Shown: positions 12,101 through 27,100 of the stretch, piece by piece
Numbering within the stretch: position 1 is the first letter of the stretch
Layout: each line of letters opens with the position of its first letter
From: Protula sp. h YS-2021
Lineage: Eukaryota; Annelida; Polychaeta; Sabellida; Serpulidae
NCBI GenBank assembly: GCA_949752745.1
Contig: OX457026.1
Span: 25,885,116 to 25,949,115, forward strand
Length of the DNA stretch: 64,000 nt
Direction of reading: 5' to 3'
Program-made: the position numbers and the translations under genes
Notes under the pieces: model-generated
What the model was told of the DNA's origin: nothing
Database searches by the model: none
What the model saw: the letters and a program-made list of their open reading frames with translations, nothing else

Positions 12101-15100
12101 CTTCAAATTTTCTGGTGCATCTATACAAGGTACACAGTAGAGTTTAAAACAAACAAAATGAGGGTTTTCAAATAAAGTATGTGCGCACTTACGTTATACA
12201 ACATATTCGAATAAAAATAATAAAGTTTGTTATAAAGACTGGCGGCGAGCAGGAATGATGGCGTAGAGGAAGACTGGTGACGTATTTGAGGCCTCCTGAC
12301 GTCATATGAGGACCGACGACATACATGAGGACTGACGGCGTTCATGCGCACTGATGGGCTATGCTATGGTTTTTTTTTCGCTTAGCACAATGTCAATTAT
12401 CCTAACGAACAATCTCAGCACCTTTTGCCTTTTTGCCCGTTGCTTAATATCGGATATATGCACGATTTGCCACGTGTTGCAATACTTTGCTTGGTGTCGC
12501 CAACTCGTACTTTACCGGCGTCTACTGTGGTGTCGTCTACGAAACACTTCGACCAAACGACAATAGAAATTTATGTGATACGTTTGCCTTATGTGAAATT
12601 CAGTTACAAGGTGGATTTTAGGATTTTTTGTTACATGAAATGTTTTCCCGCGATCCCTTTTTGTGATGCCCAAGGATGACAGGTTGTAATAACAGTCTTG
12701 CTTTGCAAAAAAAGAGGATATTAGAAAAGTCAACTGCTACCACCAAGTTGGTCTGAGCCCACAACACATGTTTTATTGCTAAAATAAATCGCCACCTGCC
12801 GCATTTGCTCGGCCTCGTTTTCAAGTTGCGTGACGTCACGTGACAGTTTTTGCTCTTCAATGATCACTTTAGCCGTTTGCTGCCGCACTTTGTCGTCCTC
12901 CTTTTTCAATCTGTCAATCACGTTTTAAATTCTTCATACTACGTTTATTTTAAAAGAATTAGAAAAAAAATGTCCAGGGACATTGTACTCCAGCCAATTA
13001 TAGCTTTATGTAATTACCAAGTCGGGTGGAGAGGGGGCTTATACACCCCTCTTCCGTTGAAGTTTGGATTGCTAAGTAATCAGTCCCTTTAGCAAGCGTG
13101 CAATACCGAAATGTATAATCAGCATACTGAAAGCCATTTGTTACTATCACTTCAGTACATCCAGTTTTAAATTCCGCCATTCCTCCCATTTCTTCACGAA
13201 TAGACCACAATAGTCATGAACAAAGAGAACATCTTCTGGAAAATACCTAAGGGTAATATCAAGGAAAAAAAGTAAACTACAGAAAAATAAGTTGGCAGAT
13301 CCCGGTTTTCACTATCATACAATGAAATCCTGTTTTATTGCAGTGCTCACAAAATCGAATAACGCTCTATCCAGAGACCATCTCCAAATCAACCACTGAC
13401 TGCTGTGCATGCGCTTTATAATTCCATAACAACAGTGAAAATATTTACATATTATCCACCAGTTCGCCCGTAACAATCAGTAAACGATCATCACATGTAT
13501 GGCATATTTATTAACATTTCATTTGTAACTGTTCTTGTGCAAAATCAGTACAAATTATTTCCTTGATGTTTCAATGAAAAAATCTGGGTTAGGTTATATA
13601 TATGAAAACAACTTCAGCCTTGAAGTTTATTTAAGGATGGTCATTTTTAGGCAAACATAATGTTGCCCAGACAAAAATACATTCAGTTTAACTTTTTTTA
13701 AGGGTTAGCACGAAACTATATGTGACGTGTGCAACGCACAGAGGTGGTATTTGAAGCGAATATCTGACACAATGTTTGCGCAATACGCATGGCTAAAAAG
13801 CTACGAAGCCCCAAAACACCTAAAAACAAGGGACACAAAAAAATAAGGAAGCTTAAATATTAAGTCATTCACACCAATTTATTATTCCGTTATTCGAATG
13901 CGTGCATTATGACTATTCAATGACTCCTGGTCATTGTTGGGACTGAATGCCATTTCCATGAAAAAAATTGCCTTAAAAACTGTTTTAAGGACAACATAGG
14001 TACAAACCAAAGTTACTAATACCCATATTTAAATGATGTCTTTTTTAACGTCATAAATATGTAAACCTTGCAGTTTCAACCAAAGAAAAGAAACACGAAC
14101 GAAAGCTAATTATCAGACTGAAACACTGGTAGTGTTCTGTTAATTGTACGCTTAGGACAGATAAGCGACATGTGCTGAATATTGGAGCCACCACTGAGAC
14201 ATCACTGTTCCCACCGAGACATCACTGTTCCCACCGAGACATCACTGATCCCACCGAGACATCACTGATCCCACCGAGACATCACTGATCCCACCAAGAC
14301 ATCACTGTTCCTACCGAGACATCACTGTTCCCAACGAGACAACATCCCTGTTGCTACCGAGACATCACTATTCCTACCGAGACATCACTTTTCAAACCGA
14401 GACATCACTTTTCCTTCGAGAACACCATGTTTATATTTAAAACATAATTTTTCCCATGAAATATCACTTTTCCCAACAAATCTTCACTTAGAAATCAGTA
14501 CAGATATATTTCTTAATGCGTCAATGAGCCGAAAATAAAACTTAACGTTCAGTTCGACTGCGGTGGTGCAAATAGTCATTTCGAAAAAAAAATGAAATCT
14601 TGAATTTTTGGGTGTTCCTGTGTCACTTGGCCCTACACGTGGCTATGCCCAACCCGTCTTTCTGTTCTTACCACTAAACAACTGAATATCATCAAACTAC
14701 CGTCTGTAACGAGTGCAATATGTGGGGAATACGACAAAATGGAACTGCTGGGCAAAAATGCCTGGAGATTCTAATGCAGTGATAGGACATCCTGTAAGCC
14801 CTGGCCAAAAATGCACATACACAGGTGCCTCTTCCGCATACTGCCAACAGAACTGAATGCGTCTTCACAAAGATATGCTACACCCACATCCACAAAAAAT
14901 TACTTATTTTCAACTGTTTGTTTGAGCAACCAGGTTTTTTGGGTGGGGGCGGGGGGAGGGCTTGAAAAATAATATTCCTACCAAATGGCCCAACCAAAAG
15001 CTTAGGAACCGCTGTTGCAGATTTGCTCAATCCAAACCACAACATCATACGTCGATTTTTTTTTAAAAAAAAAACCTCACACATCCACACGCACCCTGTT

Positions 15101-18100
15101 TAGCATTGCCAAGTAAAGAACAAACCCGGGAAATCGCAGGCGTTGCAAACATCGCACCTTTGTTTCTCAACAAAAATCTTGAAAACAACTTAATAACATT
15201 AACTGTACTTTTATATCCCCTGTCCAAACTATAGTAAATAGATAATTTATCTATTTAAAACCTTTTTTTTTTTTTTGCCACATACAAAATCAATCCTGAC
15301 TGCAATATATTGAAACAAGAATGCAATCACTGCATTAATCACTTGAAACTGCTTCCGAAACGGAAATCAATACACACCAGCGTTTCATTTAATTGATCAG
15401 TTTGTAGTTAAATTTCAAAATCACCACACAAACTTCAAGCGCTACCAAATATCAAAAACAAACCTAAAACCAGTACTAGACCCATGTTCATTTGGAAGTG
15501 TAAACGGATTGGGACTAGGATAATCTGAGCTCATCAATTTATGCTTCGTACAGACAATTGTATTCAAACAACAGCGTATCTGTGTCCTCGTGTGCACTAG
15601 ATCGGCTTACTAGTCTGGAGTGCGAAAACTTTACAATCAAGGTGGGCGGAGGAGGGGGGGGGGGGGAGCAGGGATGAAGGGTTTACTTTACAAGTCCAGA
15701 TATTGTCTTACAGCTGAAATACCTTATCAGCACACATTTTTTTTGCTTTAAATAATCTGTTTTTCAGACAGATGAAATTTAACTTGGTGATTTTTAGCAC
15801 GGAAACCTGTCTTTTTGGTTCGTTTGTTTTATCGTCTGATTTTTCATCTCCAATTGAGAAAAACCTGCCCGCTCTCTCCCACCCCCAACCTCGCCCTGGG
15901 TCCCCATCAAATTCATTGCCTTCCTTCCAGATCAAAAACAACAACACAGCGGTTGCCCGCTTGATGCCCGAGTGAGATCCCTAAAGTACGTGCGTCTCAC
16001 ATCCCCCACCCCGCTCTCCCCGCCTTCGTGCGTATGCACATCATGGATAGCACGCATGGAGAATGGAGACTGTGGTCTGGGGCTGTGGATGCCTTGTTAT
16101 AGACTGATGGATGACGTCAGAAATTTTCTCGTACAGCAGGTACGCACTTCGTGGATAGCCCCGAGATGCTAGAAGCAGCCATGGCAACACTTTGGGGACA
16201 TCCACAAACATGCATGGAGAATGGGGACAGTGGTCTGGGCTGTGGATGCATTGTGTAAGTCCTCGTACAGCAAAAGTGCGAAAAAAAAATTTTACATACG
16301 TTTTATATATGGTCCTTTACCATTGCACAATGTGAGGTGTGGGGCGGGGGGGGGGGGGGGGGATGGGGGGAAGAAACAAGATACGCAATATTCTTCACAA
16401 AAAATATACACACAAGAAAATATGTACAAGCAAAAGGTATTGGATTATCACGGGTCGTGAGTGTTATTGTATTGATGTATCACCTGTGCGCCACAGTTTC
16501 CATGTCTCTCAAGCGCCTCTCCCCTTCCTGCAGCGCATCGCGTCTCTCCGCCTCCATAGTGTGCGCATTTCTACGCTGCACGCCGTTTGCTTGAGCATCT
16601 CTGTGTGTGACGTCATGCTTACTGATCGTGACGTCAACTGCGTCATCGTCTCGCAACGCTTGGTGCTACAACAAAGTAATCCAAACTAGACCGATTAATT
16701 ATACACACTACTCATCAAGCACACTTCCTTCTTTGACATCAATTTTATTTCTTTTTAGAACCGTTATTTAACCTATGACCGGCCCCGGCTTTAGTTCCCG
16801 AATGAAAACTATATATTTGGGGTTATTTATTCTATACTTTTATATACATGTACTCCATATAAAAGAATTTAAAGAACATAAGATTGTTCCAAGTATGTTT
16901 TACCATCCCCAAATTCTGACTGAGCTGCTTTAATATTTTAAAGCCAAGCAAAACGGTTACCAGGCTTCGTAAAAAAAAAAAAAAAAAAGCAAAATTAAGG
17001 TGGGTATAGGTAAAGTGTGTTGTGGCGGTTCCAGGGAAGAAAAGAACTGATGGGTCAGAGAAACTGCCCTCATCTGTCGCAGTCGATTCGTGAGGTTTCG
17101 ATACGAAACTCAAGTACAGAAGAACCTCGTTATAGCGACATGGCTGCGACCAGGTAAACATGTCGTTATAACCCATAGCTTTGAACAGAGAAAAGTCCAC
17201 AAAATTATACCGTCATAAGCTAATGTTGCTTATATCCGATGTCGTTTTAGCGAGCCTCTACTTGTCAAATTTCATTCGGAAAGGGACTATCTGTAAAGAA
17301 CATATGCTACAACTTCAACGTTTTTGACCACCACTCCTTCATACGCATAGTGACGTCACTTACTGAATATAACATCAACATGCGTACAGCCCCAGACCCC
17401 TTCCCCCCGCCCCCTTCCTTCCTTCCGGTTCCTCCGTGCGTGCGTACGTTATGGACGGCCCAGGAGTTGTATGAAGACAGACGCTACGCACAGTTTCATA
17501 CCAATGGCCGGATAAAACAGGAAAATTAAAAAGTGCAAACATAAAAATCATTTATTTCGGCAAAAAGGAGACTGCTTCCTCCCCCCTCCAATCCAACGCC
17601 TCCCCCGACGTCCACACATACACCACTTGAGAAAATCCTGTGTTCACCGCTTGAAATACACAATACACAATAATAGCTCAGCGAGATTAGCGGCTTCTAA
17701 GATCAATGCCCAGATGAATGGAAAATAAATACATTTATTCAATACCCCTTTGCACTAAAAATAGAGAATCGTTAATATTGTTCAAACATGTCACTTGCAA
17801 TTTCCTCGTCAATGAACAATACAAATCCCGTCTTATATCCACACTGGATCGCCTGATCCAGCCCGCGATTGACATCATGTTGCTCACAGTATTGGGGTTC
17901 AATGGAGGGGGAAATGTTGATAATCTTTTTGCTCTAATACCAGGAGGTTCACTCGACTGAAGGGCGATAGCATTGGTGGAGTAAATAACACGACACACTG
18001 AGTATATGTTTACTTTATACCCATTTATAAAAACTATCTCTATTTGGTGTTCTTCTGTCGCATACATATGCACCTAAATGCAACAGACAGGAAATAACGC

Positions 18101-21100
18101 TTGCTAACCCACCAGCAACAATTCAACACAATATAAGGATAACCAGCAGGCATCAAGGTGAGTCATTTATTTAGCAAATTAGTTTTCTCACTTTTTAAAA
18201 CAGCAGTGAAATGTCCAAACGTTCATGTTTATTCGCGGTTTCTCTGTTATGAGTACAGTCACAGTTTTCTAAGTAAATTGCACACAAAATACGAAGACAA
18301 AGTACTGAAAATATTTGATTTAATAAGATACTGAATAACTTGGCACACTGTATTTCTTTTTTATTATTATTAGCGCAGGCAAGAATGGCACGCTGTCACC
18401 GCGTGCTTCTGAAGCACAAACAAGGGCTGCTATACGTCACATTGCTGTTCATGTGCTATGTACTCTTGTCGAAACATCGTCAACAGACTTCAACCGTGCT
18501 GAAGCTTTCGGAGCAGATCAAAAGAGATCAAACAGATGTCGACGGCTCGAAGCGCCATCTACAGGACATGGTGGAGTTGTATAAAAACAAGAAAATCCGA
18601 CAGTTTTATGTGACCAACTATGACCCTCCGAGTACCAGCGAAGATGGCCGAATACACATCGCCATGGCTTCGTGTAGTGGTAAACGTCAGGAGGCTACAC
18701 ATCTAAAAGAAGCAGAGACTTTCCTCAAATCTGCAATCTTCAATAATCCAAGCGATCTCCATTTTCACATCTTTACGACAGACTTCAACCGCTTCTTTTT
18801 AAGCACATTTCTCGCGAAGACGAGAAACACAACCCACTATGACTTCCGGTACACATTCTACAACAAGACGTTCCCAGAAAACGTGCTTCTGACAGATACA
18901 CGCTCGCATAAAAAGACACAGCAATATGTGAAAATTGACGACCTGTTTCGCCCCTGCTCCGCGCAGCGACTTTACATGCCCTGGGCATTGAAATCTCTCT
19001 CTAAGGTCATCTACATTGACGCCGACTGCCTGGTATTAGGCTCACTGACAGAGATGTGGGAAACGTTCCGAAATTTCAACGCCACACAATACTTTGCATT
19101 GGCGCCTATTGCATATCATGTAACTGATTTTACCGGCCTTTACCACATCAAAAGCCCGGGACGATACGGCTTCAATGCTGGCGTGGCTTTAATGGATTTG
19201 GACAAGATACGGCAGCGAGATTGGCGAGACGAAATGCTGCAGCTGACCTTTGACCTGAATGAGCAAATACCCGGATTAACCGACCAGGCTGTCATAAATG
19301 AGTTCTTTCACAGACACCGCGAAGCTTTCTACGAAATGTCGTGCAGTTACAACTACAGGAAGGATTACTGCGAGGCACGTGACACGAAAATTTCAACCAA
19401 GCAAAACGGCGGTTCAGCCCTAACTCAAGAATGTGCTGATGCGCAAAAACATGGCGCATTGATACTGCACGGTGTTTGGGACTCTTTCTCATCGGAAGAA
19501 TATTTTATTAAATACGTATTTGAAGCCTACAATGCCATCCAGTTAGGCGTAAATACCAGACTGCATTTGAGAAATTTGCTAAAAGAATTGTTACTATATC
19601 ATTTTGATACTCAATGCAGCAATGTCGCTGAAATATTCTACAAAAGAATTGAATCTTAAAAATCAAAACCGTACTGTATATCCCCTGTTAATTTTTGGTT
19701 CTAAACCAAAACTATTACAGTTGTTTATGATACTAAGAAGACATCATTAAACATGTGTTCACAATTTGAGTGTTTTATAGCTATTCAACAAGTCTCAAAA
19801 TAAGAGTCCATTCTGGACAATCCGTGTTAATACGAGACTGTCCAGGGTAATTTCCAGCTATGTAGCTCGTGACGTCATAGCATGATCACAGTCAAAGGAT
19901 AAATAATACACACGCTAAGGAAAAATAATACATACTAAAGATAATATATACGCATGTTATTTGTGGTTGCTTCAGCAAGTTTACAATATATTTAGTAGTT
20001 GTACGCTGATAATCATGACTACTTCAGCAGGCGTTCATTTTCAGAGGTTGTGTTTTATTTCAACCAGGTACAGTTTATAGCACCATATGCTGGTCAACAA
20101 CGATTATCAGTCGACAGTGGTTTGTCACAACCACGCTGATTAATCGCTTCGTTTGTTTATTTCTTGGGCGGTTCTCTACGGCTGTTGGTCTATTGTTGCC
20201 ATCAGCGAATGGCGAGTCGCGTGCTTTTAACGTGCTGCTTTTAATGCAGTTAACGGTCACTTCATGCGTGGTTCCGGTTTGTGACCATTCGGCTGTAAAC
20301 ACGCGACCTGTGACTACTGATACACCGTATGGTTGCGGTTTGTGAGTGCTATTTCGTATGGCCGCGGTCAGAGTGTTACGCCGTATGGCCATGGTCTGTG
20401 ACTGCTATATTGTACTGCCATGGTCTGTGACTGCTATATCGTATGGCCATGGTCTGTGACTGCAATATCGTATGGCCATGGTCTGTGACTGTTGTACCGT
20501 ACGGCTGCGCTCTGTGGCTGTTGGCTGTATATCCGCGATTTGTGACTGGTAGGTCGTACGGCCGCGCTCTGTGGCTGCCAAGAAGTATGGGCCGCGGTCT
20601 GTGATTGGAGGCTTGTACAGCTGCGCTCTGTAGCTGTAAAGCTGTATGTTTGCGATTTGTCATTGTTGTATGACGCGGACTGTGAACGTTGAGATGTGTG
20701 TAGTTTGTCACGCTATACGTGTACAATTTAGTGGATGCATGATCTTTTGTTGTTACTCTGTGTGCTTAAAATCCGAGCTCGTCAATTGGTCCACATGTTT
20801 ACGTTAATCCACACATATACACCCGCCCACCCTCACCCCCTCGCGCCCCCCCCCCCCCTCTTCCCCGTGTGTGGGAGTTTTAACTTAAAATCGCGTTAAA
20901 ATTGCTTATATCTCTGAGTAATTTTCTATGACATTTAACATTACCTTGGCATTCCTGCTATCTGTCTGACTGGATTTCTTCCGCCGGCAGCGTAGCTTTC
21001 CCAATCTGCCCACAATTTTACTCATGAAGGCACACTCGGAAATGAAAACTGGCCTATGTATTAAATCCTTACAAATACCTTAATTCCATCTCATTCAAAT

Positions 21101-24100
21101 GGTACGCAATGGTAAATAAATCCAGTCTCTCTTTTGTTCTATTATAATCATCATTAATTATTTCTTAGCTAATGAATAACTTGAACTGGTTCAGATTTTT
21201 AAGTTCTCCGTATTTTTTATCATTGAACTAATAGAGTTCGATCTGTATTCCTTTGAGTTTCAAGCGCAGAATTTTGTGTGAAAAAAGAGCTCCAACGGAG
21301 TGACGTCACATGCCTTTGCAGCGCATGCGCAAGTTGGCTGGCGGATTTGTTAAGCAGAGTCATGAGCAAACCGCTCATCTGCGGAAAGGTTACACATTCT
21401 GTATTTTTTAAAAAAATCTGTAGACATTTTCACGTATCCTTACAACTAAAGCAACATGTGCCTATGCACTCCATACAAATCTCGCAAAACAGAAAATGTC
21501 GTACAGTTACTAAATCAATACCATAAAATGAAGAAGAACATTTTCTTGATTTATGATTTGCTGCCAACGATACACATATATATACATGTATCTATGTACG
21601 CAAATATAGTATAGAGCCAGAAAAGATGTTTCTCTGAAGACAGTAATTATGTGCTAAGTGAAGTATTGGTTGTTATGGCAACAAAACTGCACAGCCCAGC
21701 TCACATAATCATGTATGATGTCTCACTAAAGTGTGTACCTATTAATAATCTCGCACCCACTAGAAGTGTTTATACCTTTTAACTGCTTAGTACCTTGAGC
21801 ATTAAATGTACTTATATCCCCATGACGTCAACGAGAAAATGCATTTTTACGGAAAATAATTTTCACAGAAATTAACGGAAACGAAATACCACATTTTTAT
21901 CTGGATCCGACACATCGAAAGACGAGATATATGAAGGATCCAGATGCGACGATTCAGGATGATAAGTGTCCCGATTATCTTCTCATGAAGTGTTTATCCT
22001 GCAAGCCACTTAGAATATAATCATAACGATGGACGAGCGTTTTCGCTATCGTTCATTACCCAGCTGTTCTCTGAAGGAGTACCCAGAAAAGTAGTTCATA
22101 TTTAGGTACCCACATGTACCCAGGCAAGTACTGGACTACTCAGCCAAACAAAAATAGTCCAAACATTATTTTATCTTTTTTAATATTTTTAAATTTTATT
22201 TTTTTATTTGTTGCTCAGTTTACTGCTTTGTAGCGACATAAAAAAATAAATTTATTTACATTACAAGTATCCAGATTTCTAAACTGGAGAAGTGCAGGAT
22301 CGGTTGTCTTGTATAAATACCCATATTCATTGTTCGAACTGTTTCAAGCGTATCATGAACATAGCAAGGGACCTAGCCTAGTGTCCAAACGTGTAAATTT
22401 ACTACTACGCATATTAAACATAATCGGATTTCTTTGCCAAGATTTCACAATTCCAAGGCGCAAACACCGAACGATAGAGCGCAAAAATTCATAAATAAAT
22501 CCACGTGAAACTTTATGTCAGCCGTTACCTTGTCATTAGGTTTGCTACAGACAAGTGGGTACACAGACGCTGACGTGCACACAAAAATAACTCTTATAAT
22601 CCCACGTACTTTTTGACTAGAAGTTCACTGGTATTATCTTTGTTACGTTACAAAGTACCAGCCACGTGTTTGTGACGTCACAATAGTATTTAAACAAAAC
22701 CCCTCATTAGAACTTGACTGGAGAGACATCACGCTGGACAGAACGCACAAAGTGCATTGAATTATTTAAGCACTGCTTAACTGTTGATGTTGACGGAACC
22801 AAAAATTTGATTTTTGAAATTCTGGAGTCCCTTAAAGTGCAATCACGCTCGCGCGAGCCCCAAATCTGACTCAATTGCTCGAAGAAATGGCCACCGAGCT
22901 TATCGTATTAATATCCCGTTTTACCCACCATAGCTTGGAGGATCTTGAGTCGTTCGCGCCACAGCTCGACCCTCCGCGCTTCCCGCGTCGCCTCTTCTCG
23001 TCGTTTCTCGCGCAGCGCCATCAGAAAATACTTCCGCTTCTCCAGGTAACGCAGCCTGCCAATCACAAAGCAGCATTCCATTTCAAGTAGATTTTTACAT
23101 GTTTTAAATAGAATTGCTTAATAAGTTACACAACAGTAGCGGTGATCAGTTATTGGGAGATATATGAAGTAGACTTACCCGAGCTTCTTTTCCCTCTGCT
23201 TTACAACCAATAACCAATAATATAACAATATGATCGTTTTTTAATGCAAATGACAGTTTCAGACAGAGTCTGATTGCTCCGTCCACTAGCTTTTCTCTTT
23301 GTTTTACTGAATCTTGAAACAATATCGTTTCATATCTTTCACATCATTTTCTTTGTTTAAGCCATTTCACTGATTATCATAAACCAAGACAAAAAGTTCA
23401 TGTTGCTGCAGGGTATTTTATGCCCCTCTTTCTCCTCTCCACAACACCACTCCCTTCATCCTTGGCACGGAAGGACAGGAAAAGACCAAATTCAACTGCT
23501 ACAAACAGATTATGTCCTGGTTTTCAGTTGTTGTTTGATTTATTTGTTTGGTTTATTTCTCATCTGGTGAATAGATTATCCAAACACAGCTAGCCAACGA
23601 GCGATACTCCGCGTGAAATAACATGAACGAACTTCTGACCATCATAGATAGAATGCATCAAAGAATTCAGCTTTCGGTTACAAAACGAAGATTACCAATC
23701 ACACTTGAAGTGGTTAAATGCTTCTCGTTATGATGTCGACCCTGGATGGAATACCGTCTCTCAGGGGACCGAGTCCCAGCGATGTTCTGTGTAGCGTTCC
23801 ACCTCCTAATTATCCCATTACGCGTTATCTGGCGTATGTAAATTCTAACCTTGACGTAAGATTAGGTTAAGTAAAGTTTGCATGCCCAGATTAGCCGTGT
23901 AGTTGGTCCAGCGTGTTATCTCCTAGTGTAACTCAAAACCGAATAGGTGATGAAGTCCCGTGACATGGACAGTTGCTGAAGTCACGTGACACGAACAATT
24001 GCCTCCCATTCTGTGCAGGTCAAACGAGACGAACCACGGAGATTTCCGAACCATTGTTATCTCTCCCCACCCACCCCGACCCACTAACAGCCCTATCAAA

Positions 24101-27100
24101 ATTACCAATTTATCGACCATTTCGCAACAGCCTAAATATTACAAAACTACCAGGAACACTTCACCTACTTTCACTATAACCAAATTAAAAGCCGTGAAAA
24201 GGCTCACATGTAGTGTGTGTACCCATATGCATAAAAAATAAGCAATTATATTCAAAATAATTTAGATTATACAGCAATAAATTGTCTGCGTTGATAATCT
24301 GTAAAGTGAGGACCGTGAGTTCTGCAGACATGTATATAAGCAGTCACCTTAACTTAGCACTTTGTAATGATCATAGCTAAACGATATTCATGTCTCACCC
24401 AGTGACATGTTTATGGGCTCACCATTGTAGTGAAATGTTCTCGCAATTAATGAACGTAAAAGGTAACGGACAGGCTTCGCTTTGAAACAAAAATGTAAAT
24501 GTTTTCTTTCAAGTTTTATGGCTAAAGCTACCAGCAAATAAGCAATACTTTCTACTGTAAAACACTGTTAGTTAAATCGGAATCAGTGACTGGAACGCCA
24601 CAGACTGATCACGTGACGAGCCCGGCTTTCTGATAAACCATACTCACTTTTTCTTCTTAGGGGCGAGATCCGACTTAGGCAGTTTATTCGGCAACAAGGC
24701 CTGCACATTGACCGGTCCATCTAAATCCCTTCCTGTAACACAAAGCCGTATTATGATACTAACAGAATCATATAAAAAGACAAGTTACCTAATAAGAAAC
24801 TAAATATCCCGAAAATTTTGACAAAAGAACAACATACACCTGAGTCACTAGTAGGAAGTTTAATTAGACAATAAAACTGACAATTCTATACGAATTCTTT
24901 CTATTTTTTACCGCTTCGACAATTGGAAATGAGTTCCTATTTCTCTTTTTCTTTCGAACTTTCTTTTCCTTATCATAACTGAGTTTGTTATAGCCGTTGT
25001 TTCTGAACTGTTTCGCCAGGGCATTTCACGACACCTCGTAACATGGCAATACAAACAATAATTACATGTGCGTCAGGGCAGCCATTTCTCTCGCACATAT
25101 CTCATGGAACACAAAATCTCCACAAAACACCAAGAAGGAAATTCTGCTATTGCAATTTTCAGAGATGGAATCTTACACATCTCCAACTTCACATTCTTCC
25201 TGATATGGAGCACCGACGTATTTACCGATTTGGTTTCAATTATTTTTAACGTTGTTGTTGTTTACAGAACAGCTACGGCGGTATCGATATATGGTGCCCA
25301 ATGATATGAAAATAAGGTCTTTTTGCAATTACAATATGTTCTTCAAATATGAAGTTTTATGACATAGTTTAATTGGCAATTCTTATATTTTAATGGAGAA
25401 AGTTTGAAAATATTTTAGTTTTTGCCAAAGTCACTATGGTTTATATTCGACCATTTCCATACCACTTGGTCCCCCGTGATTTGGAACGCATTATGCATTG
25501 GGAGTTATCAGTTTAATATGCTGTTCACGGACGGCTTTCACGAGTGACGTCAAGGCAGCCGTGACGTCATATCGCGTGCTGATGAGGTTATATCGGCAGA
25601 ACGGCAAAGTAAAAGTACAGAATTTTCCGCTGATTGAAAAAAATTTTATACGAGATATTTTAATAGGAACTTAACCCGGTCAAGGAAAACAGACCACTTG
25701 CAAGTCACTTTTTGTTAAACTGACCTCTCTTGCAGTAGCGAATCAGGTGACACGCTATTGTGAATTCCTCCAATGACAGCTTTCCATCTCTATCTACGTC
25801 ACTCAGATTCCACGCATGCGCAAGAGTGCTCCTAGGCAAACCGGAGCTGAGGAACACGTCACGAGCAATGTGTGCTTGAAAGAAAAGTACGATACTGAAC
25901 ACTTCAGATCTAACTTCTAAATCCTGAAGTTAATAAATCTGTGAAACTCAAGATACCCGTTGTCTAATAAAGTATCCGTGCAGTCTTCAACCCCATTAAC
26001 GATACCATTTTCACTATTTTGTGCTTCAATCTGCACAGTGAAAATCCGTACAAAAAAATGAAAGATGCCAAGTGTTGAAATTGGTAACACCTACATCGTT
26101 TTGTTTTAACACTAATCATACCAATACACCAGTGACAAAACCCTTTTTGGCCGTTATCGCACTGGAGTGCATGGAAGCTGAATTCGATCATTTAAAACAT
26201 CAACTGGGATTTTTCGTGTATCATCGCCGTTTAAAATCTCGTATTTTAGACTTTTAAGATGTCTTTACTTCTCACAAATCACACACATATACAGATATTA
26301 TGTTCAGAACAAGAAATCGCATATTAAAGTCACAATGGAGAAAAGTTTAATTTTGCATATGTGCTGACACAGAAAAATCCCCGATTTCATTTTGACTTGA
26401 CTTTGACTTCTATCTGTGAACAGGCACCACAGTACTGTTTGTTTCGTCAGGCTATTTGTTAAGGTGTGAAATGCCTCCACAAAGCAACCCAAATAATTCA
26501 GTACTGTTACTAACAATTTAGGTACTTTACACCGCACCCTAATACGACACCTGGTGAGCAGAAAACAAACTACAGCGAATTCATAATGTGCGCATTCAAA
26601 CTTTCTCTTCTTTTTTTTTTTAACACACGTAACACTATGGAAATGAGCACTAATATTTGATGCTTTCGATTCTTTTAAATAAAAATCATGGGCTTTGAAA
26701 TAGCGATTTATCAATTGGGCAAATGCTCACAAGACTTTACATTAAGTGAGGAACACAGAGTAGTTTCTACTCAAAGATTACACTACGCCGTCTCAAATTC
26801 GCTCGGGCCATCTCAACTTCAATCCAGATGGCCCGGTGGATCATCTCGAAATTTAGAGACATTTGTTCTATAAAATTATCGATTTAATAAAATTATAGTT
26901 GGTCTGTGATGTTTCAGCATTTTTTAATTAATTTTTTTGTGTGTGTGTGTGTGTTTGTTTCGTTTATTGATCCCTAGCTCAGTTTACTATCGTATAACGA
27001 AACTGAAAATATCCCGCTAGTCTGATTTTCCGGCAGGAAATTTAACGGGAAATGCAGCGTCGTCACTGTCCAAGATTTACAGTACTAATTACATTTTTAT

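Larger units (their letters stand above)
16599..22924 (-). other. EH gene intron hosting the antisense GXYLT-like gene
   Basis: 6.3-kb intron. Apart from the GXYLT-like gene it holds a possible pogo/Tigger-type element end (17112-17262) and a roughly 33-bp minisatellite (20275-20705). A weak ATG-plus-donor candidate at 20945-21025 is discussed among the rejected items. Confidence 0.6.

Noticed and set aside
20075..20726. Two minus-strand frames of 105 and 116 codons
   Set aside because: They follow a minisatellite of about 33 bp; there are no splice sites or known domain.
20945..21025. Minus-strand ATG followed by 27 codons and a GTAATG donor (MSKIVGRLGKLRCRRKK...), possible alternative first exon
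   Set aside because: It ends in phase 0, but the next EH-gene exon needs phase 1 or 2. No promoter or partner exon is visible.
21340..21385. Minus-strand open segment MSGLLMTLLNKSASQLAHAL after a CCGCAG acceptor-like site
   Set aside because: There is no good donor, and it does not resemble the coiled coil on either side.
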